Source: Anniella stebbinsi (taxonomy: Eukaryota; Chordata; Lepidosauria; Squamata; Anniellidae). Taken from it: a stretch of DNA of 64,000 nucleotides. Position 1 is the stretch's first letter; each line of letters opens with the position of its first letter. A program made the position numbers and the translations under genes. The notes below the pieces were generated by a model that ran no database searches, was not told the DNA's origin, and saw nothing but the letters and a program-made list of their open reading frames with translations. Of the stretch, positions 57,116-64,000 are shown one piece after another. Location of the stretch: contig JARDYH010000002.1 of the NCBI GenBank assembly GCA_029215795.1, forward strand, positions 59,993,001 to 60,057,000, given 5' to 3'.

Positions 57116-58096
57116 TTGATAAGTTTTCTTTATTTTTAAACATACTACCAGACTTGGTTGTTTTTCCTGCTACTGACCAACATGGCTACCCCTCTGGAAT
57201 TAAAATCAGTGGGGCAGAAGTGCTTTTGCTTGGCTGGATTGTGTTATTGTTTTACAAATAATGATAATTGGCAGAAAACACTAAGCACAAAGCATAGGAT
57301 TATCTGCTGTGGTTATATTTAGGAGGGAGAACCATGGACAGAACTTTGCAAAATTATAGCGCTGGGAAGAAAACTAGAAATACAACAGTGGTCAGTGCGC
57401 AAAATGAATCCTAAATAAAATTGCCCCACATTAAACCTACTAACCACACTAACCTATGGCATAAAGTGGAATGCAACGTTCAGCTGTAGTGCCTTATCCT
57501 CTGCAGTCCATGGCTAGACTTAGATAATACATGTTATAGCTGATGTGTTGGTTATGCTCTAAAGTTTAGAGCCTAAACTTACAAATTCAGGTGGCACCAG
57601 TTCCATGAAAGACATGTACCTCCTTTAAGAGGTATGTGCTTGTTTGAGTAAACCAGGAAGCAGAGGATCAACCAAAACAGTTCATGTGACACAGTGAGGG
57701 TGTTCCCCCTCCTTGAGTGCATGTCAGGTTGCATGAAATACTGCTGGTCTGGATGCAGCTCTATTTATTCAAGAAAAAGAGTTATAACCTATAAAATTTA
57801 ACACTTTCCAAAGCATGTTTGCAAGCAGAGAAGTTTAAAATCGAATCATCTCAGATGTGTAGGAAACTAGCATGTTGATTAGTCATGTTTCAGAATTAGT
57901 AACAATAATGAAAAACATATGGCAAATGTAACGTACATATAATTATAGGAATGATAAATCCCTGAATACCATTGCAGCTGTTTCCATTGACAGTAACCAA
58001 GGGAGGGGCCAAATCCAGTTCTCAAATTTACATCAAGAGCCAACTTCCAAATGAGATTATTACATTTCCTGTGATTGTGTACTGATGATGATTTTT
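57116..58096. other. No gene recognised
   Basis: AT-rich intergenic sequence without ORFs or repeat ends that I can support. Confidence 0.5.
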
Positions 58097-58330
58097 GGTA
58101 CCTCTAGACGGCTTATTTGCACCTCCTTGACTTTGCTCTGACGGCATTTTGGACAGACGAGCGGGGCGCAAATCAGATGTCTATGCGATTTAAAGGGTCT
58201 GTTAATGCGCATTTCCAACATGTCAGTTTACCGCGACTTTAAATTTTGCTCCACAGTTCGAGTGCATTTTCGTAATGTAACCAATATTGACCATTCGCTT
58301 TAATGCTAATAGTGGGCGTAGTTTGCTGGG
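58097..58330. repeat. Diverged fragment of the 355-bp MITE family
   Basis: GAGCGGGGCGCAAATCAGAT, TTAATGCGCATTTCCAACAT, CGACTTTAAATTTTGCTCC and GTGCATTTTCGTAATGT follow the order of the full-length MITEs. The right end is missing or unrecognisable. Confidence 0.6.
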
Positions 58331-60068
58331 CAGGGCTGGTGATGTCATGAGTGAATGACTGCCCCTTCTCTTTCTCTACCTGGCCACCCCTCCTACTTCT
58401 CCATTTACGTGTTGAGGTTCTGAGCAGATTCATTGTTTAGATATTTTTGCCCTGGTACATCGTTGAGCGTCATGATGGCTGACTCTTGCAAAAGGAAGGG
58501 GGTTGGAAAAAGGATGTACACTGTTCATTTTTAGTGTAATTTGAGGTCCGCTAAGGCTTTGTATCTACTCCAGTTCCCTCCCCCCTCTAGTCCCCCCACC
58601 ATATGCCTGTAGATGCCTTTGTTCTGGATCATCATTGTTACTAGTAACCTCACTCTGGTTTCTGCCAGGACATGCTCTCATTTTGTCCCATAAGGGCTAC
58701 AATTCAAGCCTCATTGAACTCCGTGGGGCTTACTTCTGAGTAAATGTGTGCATGTTTTGGAATTGACAAGCCTGTGATCCTCTTGCACAGGGTTACTCTT
58801 CAGGAAAACATGGCATGATTTTTCACAGTAAAGTTTATAGTTTATTGCTATCCAACAGGTAACCAATGGCGGGAAATTCAGGTAGACACGGGAAACCAAC
58901 GGTGGGAAATGCAGGTGGGTGGTACCAAAAGCCACTAAGGTGGTAATTTCCTCAACTTTTCCTTGTTCAACTCTGATGCGAATGTACGCATATAAACAAT
59001 TGTAAAGTGCAGTATATAGAGCCAGTTATTCGACATCGCTAATAGACATAAATTCAAATAACGGAAAATGCGCATATTCGGAAAAACAGGTGTCATACCA
59101 CTGTCGTATAGAGGGACTCCAAGTCAGCTACACTGAGCTTTTTCTGTATATATATTTGTTTCAGTTTATGTGTCTGATTTAAATAAGCATATATGTGAAC
59201 AATAAAATGTAAAACACACACACACAAATTGGGAAGCAAACAAAACTAGATTTGTCAAAACTTTCTGGACCATTTCATCCAATGTTAAACTTCAGAATCT
59301 TACAATCAATGTACTATCTTACAATCAATGGGGGTATCTGCTTAAAACAGCAACACTTTTTTTTAAAAAAAAAATTAAAGATCAACTAAAATATTATTAC
59401 CTTTTTTCTTGAAGAGTACCTAGCTGTGTGAAAACTGCAATTTGTTTCTGATTGAAAGGAAAAGAGAGCAGAATGTAGCTGCACACAGCAGGCAGGAGAA
59501 AAAATACCATAGTCAAAATGTGACCTCAAAGCAAATAATCAGGAAGCTTTTGTGTTCTCATGGTTGCTAAAGGTTTGGGGCTTTCTACAAAGGGTTTTGT
59601 GGTTCCCTTTATAGATTTCCCTGCACTTAAACATTTAAAGCTACTTTGTTCCTCTAAAGAAACACAACTTATTTTGGGTCACAAATAACCTGGAAGAAGG
59701 ATGGGGAAACTGCTTTATGTTTTGTTTCATTTTGATATTTCCTCATTGGCCATAACTCCATCATAAGCTGCTTTTAGTCCCTCATCATAGTCGCATTTTG
59801 CATCTCTAAAATGATTCTTTGTTTGGAGATGAAAGTGGTGCCCCCTGTGAAGCACAAATAAGGGACGATTCAGAAAACCTTGCAAGTGGGTTACAATGCG
59901 AGTTGGTGTGAGTGTGCAGCAAAGCGAAGGAGCAATTGTTCCTGAAAATACAAGCCCGGCTTCAATGTGAATTTTACCACCAACTCACTCTCAGGAGCCT
60001 CCATGATGTATAGCCACAGTGATCCATATAATGGTAATTTCAAAGCTGGAATATTGCAATGCGCTTTA
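58331..60068. other. No gene recognised
   Basis: AT-rich intergenic sequence with a short (CA)n near 59215; nothing else to report. Confidence 0.5.
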
Positions 60069-60388
60069 TAGGGTGACCATATGGAACGGAGGACAGGGCT
60101 CCTGTATCTTTAACAGTTGTCTAGAAAAGGGAATTTCAGCAAGCATCATTTGTATTCATGCAGCACCTGGTGAAATTCCCTCTTCATCACAACAGTTAAA
60201 GTTGCAGGACCCCTGCCATCTTTTGTATCTGGTCACTCTAGCAAAAGAGGGCAGGGCTCCTGCAGCTTTAACTGTTGTGATGAAGAGGGCATTTCACCAG
60301 GTGCTGCATGCATACAAATGGAACCAGCTGAAATTTCCTTTTCTAGACAACTGTGAAAGATACAGAAGCCCTGTCCTCCGTTCCATAT
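60069..60388. mobile_element. Palindromic hAT-like MITE, second copy
   Basis: Starts TAGGGTGACCATATGGAACG and folds back on itself, with shared blocks GGACAGGGCTCCTGTATCTT and TTTTCTAGACAACTG. The right terminus (expected after CCATAT at 60388) is missing where a LINE tail begins. Related to 4761-5080. Confidence 0.65.
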
Positions 60389-60960
60389 TTATTTATTTAT
60401 TTATTTATTTATTTACTGCATTTCTATATTGCCCAATAGCTGGAGCTCTCTGGGCTGTTTACAGAACTTAAAACCATAAAAACCATTTGAAATATAAAGT
60501 GACAGTATAAAAACATAATTTAAAATACAGTATAAAAGCACAACCAGGATAAAAACCGAGCAGCCATGCAGAAATTAATACAGATTTAAAATACAAATTT
60601 AAACAGCAAGGTTAAAAATCAAACTGAAGAACTGTTAAAATACTGTGAGAATAAAAAGGTCTTCACCTGGCATCTAAAGGAGTATAAAGTAGATGCCAGG
60701 TGAACCTCTCTGGGGAGCTCATTCCACAACCAGGGTGCCACAGCACAGAAGCCCCCGCCCCCAGTAGCCACCTGCCTCGCTTCCTTTGGCAAGGGTTCAC
60801 GGAGAAGGACCCCTGAGGATGATCTTAGGATCTGGGCAGGTACATGTGGAAGATGGTGATCCTTCAGATAACCTGGCCCCAAGCTGTTTAGGGCTTTGAA
60901 TGTTAATACCAGCACTTTGAATTGGGCCTGGACCTGGACCGGCACCCTAACAAGCAGCTT
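60386..60960 (-). mobile_element. L2-type LINE, 3' end
   Basis: The AAAT tail is at 60386-60416 (read as TTTA repeats). The coding part (60945-60619) encodes VQVQAQFKVLVLTFKALNSL, LREPLPKEARQVATGGGGF, APWLWNELPREVHLASTLYS and FRCQVKTFLFSQYF, the C-terminal region of an L2-type LINE, in one open frame. 5'-truncated. Confidence 0.7.
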
Positions 60961-60989
60961 TTTGTTTCATGTTGTTTGCTTTCCTGAGG

Positions 60990-61157
60990 AATCAACTTTA
61001 TGACCTGGTTCACACATAAAGGATAATGTAATTATAACTTGTTTTTATGTTTTTTATGGTTTTAAATTTTGTATATCGGTGTTTTTTTAATATTCAATGT
61101 TTTTAATTTTTGTAAACCGCTCAGAGAGCTTCAGCTATGGGGCGGTAAATAAATGGA

Positions 61158-61191
<34 letters not shown>
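60990..61191 (+). repeat. LINE 3'-tail with (AAT)n
   Basis: GTAAACCGCTCAGAGAGCTT, GGGGCGGTAAATAAATGG, then (AAT)n at 61157-61191. Confidence 0.6.
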
Positions 61192-62340
61192 GGTTAAACA
61201 ATCCATGAATTGACATAGTTGTGGGCAAGTGGGCTGTTTAATGTCAGTTTGCCACTTCTGCTTTCCAGCTGCTTTGCTAAACATGCCAGGAACACCTTAC
61301 TGGGTTGTTACTCATAACATTTGAACCTAACATTCTGGTTTGTTGAAGTTTAATCAACCCAGAGTTTTAACCCAACAGAAAAACATGTATTCAAACTCTC
61401 AGTTGTTCACCCTCAGCAACCCAGTGTGCTGGGTTGAGATGTCACAACTTACAACTCAGAAATGATGCATTCCTTGTGTTGTTGTTTTTTTTAGCAAAGT
61501 GGAAGTTGTGAGCACGTGGGAAGCAGTGCACTCACTTGCTTGTGCTTGGTCCTGTGCTCGGTCCTGACAACTGATAGGTTGTCATTAAATGCAAAACAGG
61601 CCAATGTCTTGAAACTGCTAGTCATTAATATATGCCACAAGTCTGTTATTTTTAATGCAACACACTAGCAGGGCTATTCCACTGCTGATCATATTCTGTT
61701 AGCTTTACATCTTTGCTTCAAATTCTAGCTACTTTTTAATTTGCTGTTTTTATATTAATTGCATTGATGGATTACTAACTAAAGGGCAAATAGGTGTGTA
61801 ATGGGGTACAGGATTGCTTATTATGGCTTGTATATACTGGTTTCCAACTGCCAGCGGAACAGACGCTATTAGTAGACCAAATTTCCCCTCCCCCTGCATG
61901 CACCAGAAGTCTGCTCATATAACATTAGATTTAGCTCTATGCATTAAAGAGACTGAGAACTTTGAAGTGCTTGATTTATTATTCAAATTGATTACTAAAC
62001 TGATCAGCACAAGATGAAATACTACAGTGTGAACATTATAGAACACATTGGGAAACTAGACCATGAATGTCCTTGCTGAACATTCATCATTGCATGGTGA
62101 GTCACATATATCCTTAAGTGTAATTATTAAATGTCAGAATAATAACCTTGTTCGTCCGTCATGGTGATATTTACAGGTATGAGGCCTTATGAAAAAAACA
62201 CAATTGATTTGTATGCAGGTTGGAAGATCTTTAATATCTTTTGATCTAGTGCTACAAAAGGCAGATTTGATAAGTACTTGCCCTGAGTATATCAGATTTA
62301 ATCAAATGAAAAACAGGTTGTTTTTGGAAGAGATGAGATA
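61192..62340. other. No gene recognised
   Basis: AT-rich sequence. CAACCCAG/CTGGGTTG motifs recur near 61290-61440, perhaps a diverged MITE, but I cannot define ends. Confidence 0.4.
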
Positions 62341-62342
62341 TT

Positions 62343-62757
62343 GCGTGAGTGTAGGGTGAAATAAAGAGACGAGACAACATATTTGGATTTAAATATGGGC
62401 CACATTTATTAACTCAGATCTGCAATAAGGGGTAACCTAAGCGGGCATCTACTTCATGGCTTCATACGGAGCCGTCCTAGGAAAGGGCAAGCCATTCTTG
62501 CCCCGTGGGGTGGCGCCTATCATCTCGCCACTCCAGGGGCTTCCCTTTGGGTAGGGAGGCCTTCCTGCGTCGCTACCCTCGTGCCACACGGCTCCAAGGA
62601 TGTGAGTAAGGTTAGCCTCAAAGGTAAGCCTTAACCTTTCAGCTGTTGCCGCACGGCTCCCAGCCTTGGGCTTCAGGCTCTACTCCTCACCACAATGGTG
62701 CCTGAGAATGCTTACCAGCCTCCACCCACTCTAGATGCCCGCGCCTAACCGCCACAA
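62343..62757 (-). repeat. Ngaro repeat A, single copy
   Basis: Homologous along its length to 38233-38649, with conserved blocks GTGTAGGGTG, CAGATCTGCA, GCGGGCATC, TGAGTAAGGTTAGCCTCAAA and TGCCTGAGAATG. Clearly diverged, so it belongs to a related subfamily. Confidence 0.75.
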
Positions 62758-62775
62758 GGGGTGGCAAGCGTCCGC

Positions 62776-63402
62776 TTAGTCGCTCCCCCCCACACTATCT
62801 AGGATTACTTCACTCAAACACCTCTGCAGATCTGTTAAGAAAATGTCGTTTCCCTTGTTGGACAAATGTACTCCGTCCTGCCTATACAGCTCCCTCCTGG
62901 TTCGCTCTATCTTGGGATGCCGCAGGCTAATGTCGCCATGCTTAATAAGATCCTTGTAAACTTCCGTATTCACCCTTCTCTGGGCCTGCTCCAATGCTTT
63001 GGTGTCGCCCCCTATTCCCCACTTAATTTGTGGGAGCATACAGGACCATATGATCCGGACACCCGGCCAACGCATTCGCAGGCTCTCAAGATCGGCTCTT
63101 ATTTGCCATATGACGGCCTTGCCTTTCAGCTGCCCCAAATCATTGCCCCCAAGATGTATGAGCAATATCTGTGGCCGAGCCACAACCCGCTGCTGGTGCA
63201 ATAATGTGGGAAGTAAACTTTCCCACCGCATACCACGGTGTCCCCACCATTGAATGTCAGTGTACTGGCTCAGCCCAAGTTGTAATCTGTGACTCGACGT
63301 GGCAGCCCACCTGCTGTCCCAAAATATCATACTATGGCCGCAGATGATCACTTTCAGCGGGGTGAACCCTTTCCAAGGATCTAAGAATGAAACATGACAG
63401 CA
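62776..63402 (-). CDS. SGNH hydrolase domain of Ngaro
   Basis: Serine-hydrolase fold of the SGNH/GDSL type, known in some vertebrate Ngaro elements; substrate unknown. Numbering from the GTG at 63351: block I VIICGHSMIFW with catalytic Ser7, block II glycine near G40 (WWGHRGM), block III IHLGGND (68-71), block V DGVHLSNKG with Asp159 and His162. All four blocks are present and the frame is open, so the enzyme could be active. There is no ATG before block I. The frame joins the recombinase upstream through a single TAA at 63403-63405, 17 codons before the GTG. A splice-acceptor-like TTTCATTCTTAG ends at 63381 between them. Confidence 0.8.
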   Translation of the reverse strand, partial: CCHVSFLDPWKGFTPLKVIICGHSMIFWDSRWAATSSHRLQLGLSQYTDIQWWGHRGMRWESLLPTLLHQQRVVARPQILLIHLGGNDLGQLKGKAVIWQIRADLESLRMRWPGVRIIWSCMLPQIKWGIGGDTKALEQAQRRVNTEVYKDLIKHGDISLRHPKIERTRRELYRQDGVHLSNKGNDIFLTDLQRCLSEVILDSVGGSD

Positions 63403-64000
63403 TTAATTGCCAGCCACGGCCGTGCCACCGTGAGGCAGCTGCCTCACGTATGCTTTAAATGCCCCCGAGCGCCATCTCCCCACCGCCTGAATTTGTTGAT
63501 TTGTAAAACCTAATGATGCAGCGGTTGACGCAGCCCCAATCCTAAATGAATGTGTGCCAAATTGCACGTTGCTTAAACCTAAACCATTGAGTGCTCGCTT
63601 CGTTATGGCCCAAAACTGGTACTTTGTGAGTGGGGCAGCATCACTGTGTACAAACAAGGCTCCAGGGGAATTTCCTCTCAACGCAACAAAATCACCTAAG
63701 GCCCGAACGGGGCATAATTCTGGGCTTGATGCTGAAAACAGCCTCACATCAAAGCCTCTACCTAACTGATCCGTTTTGGATCGCCATAGGCGGATGTGAA
63801 CCTTGTCCGCCTCGATCCGAAGGTCAGAAAACTGAAGGGACATCCCGGAACGGTCCTCTTTAGACTTGGCCACCAGCTCAGATATCCGGAGCGCTCCGAA
63901 AAAAGCTGTCAGTGATGCGGCGTGAAACAGGGCGGCCTCATATCCTGATTGACACAATGAGGGCCATAAAGCATTCAGTCCCAGCAGCATATTTGCTGAT
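63403..64000 (-). CDS. Ngaro tyrosine recombinase, C-terminal part
   Basis: Catalytic domain of a tyrosine recombinase, which inserts the circular DNA intermediate. Numbering from the ATG at 63990: Arg35 in GALRISELV, a LWRSKTDQLGRG strand region, His147 and Arg150 in GTHSFRIGAAS, Trp173 in GRWRSGAFKAYVR, and the nucleophile Tyr181. The full catalytic set is present and no stop interrupts it. The N-terminal part lies beyond the window. It ends with TAA, and the SGNH domain follows in the same frame. Confidence 0.9.
   Translation of the reverse strand, partial: SANMLLGLNALWPSLCQSGYEAALFHAASLTAFFGALRISELVAKSKEDRSGMSLQFSDLRIEADKVHIRLWRSKTDQLGRGFDVRLFSASSPELCPVRALGDFVALRGNSPGALFVHSDAAPLTKYQFWAITKRALNGLGLSNVQFGTHSFRIGAASTAASLGFTNQQIQAVGRWRSGAFKAYVRQLPHGGTAVAGN

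Larger units (their letters stand above)
62341..64000 (-). mobile_element. Ngaro retrotransposon, 3' part (better preserved)
   Basis: Minus sense: recombinase (from beyond the window to 63403), SGNH domain, then one copy of repeat A (about 62757-62343), whose edge TTGCGTGAGTGTAGGGTG matches TTGCGGAGTGTAGGGTG of the 38 kb element. Only a single repeat A is present, with no adjoining repeat B, so the B1A2-B2 block has collapsed or been lost. AATAAA is conserved in sense at 62410-62405. Confidence 0.85.

Overview
This 64 kb window looks like gene-poor nuclear DNA of a reptile, most likely a squamate. The reasons are the mix of CR1 and L2-type LINEs, a lizard-style L1, DIRS and Ngaro tyrosine-recombinase retrotransposons, tRNA-derived SINEs, and many small palindromic DNA transposons. 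I found no host protein-coding gene I can defend and no functional RNA gene. Nearly everything recognisable is mobile DNA, most of it broken.

Layout. 1-2030: 5' part of a Ngaro-like element (minus strand; gag plus a GC-rich leader). 2-14 kb: unique or old sequence with scattered CR1, SINE and foldback fragments, a perfect 320-bp palindrome with an 8-bp target duplication (4761-5080), and the first full copy of a 355-bp MITE (12442-12796). 14680-22509: a hAT-like non-autonomous transposon with matching ends and a near-perfect 8-bp target duplication. A nearly complete DIRS retrotransposon (14964-20869) lies inside it, as does a smaller MITE. 22798-23152: second MITE copy, one base different from the first. 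27456-30450: L2-type LINE, a tandem repeat and a CR1 3' end. 32080-32434: third, diverged 355-bp MITE.

37838-50600: an L1 LINE (minus strand) split by a complete Ngaro element at about 38231-45507. The Ngaro keeps both pairs of split direct repeats, while its gag, reverse transcriptase and recombinase are damaged. 50.6-62.3 kb: more LINE, CR1 and SINE fragments and a second palindromic element. 62341-64000: the 3' part of another Ngaro with an intact recombinase C-terminus and an SGNH-hydrolase domain; it runs off the window.

Most notable observations: (1) in both Ngaro copies that show it, the recombinase ends at a stop codon and the SGNH hydrolase continues in the same frame just after it, with a conserved splice-acceptor-like sequence between; (2) the SGNH region of the 38-45 kb copy carries a 45-bp minisatellite whose unit is made of two small hairpins; (3) the Ngaro terminal repeats are almost identical although its genes are wrecked, so a defective copy probably moved recently in trans; (4) the 355-bp MITE family shows a fixed length, 3-bp target duplications and very recent movement; (5) transposons are nested inside transposons in two places.
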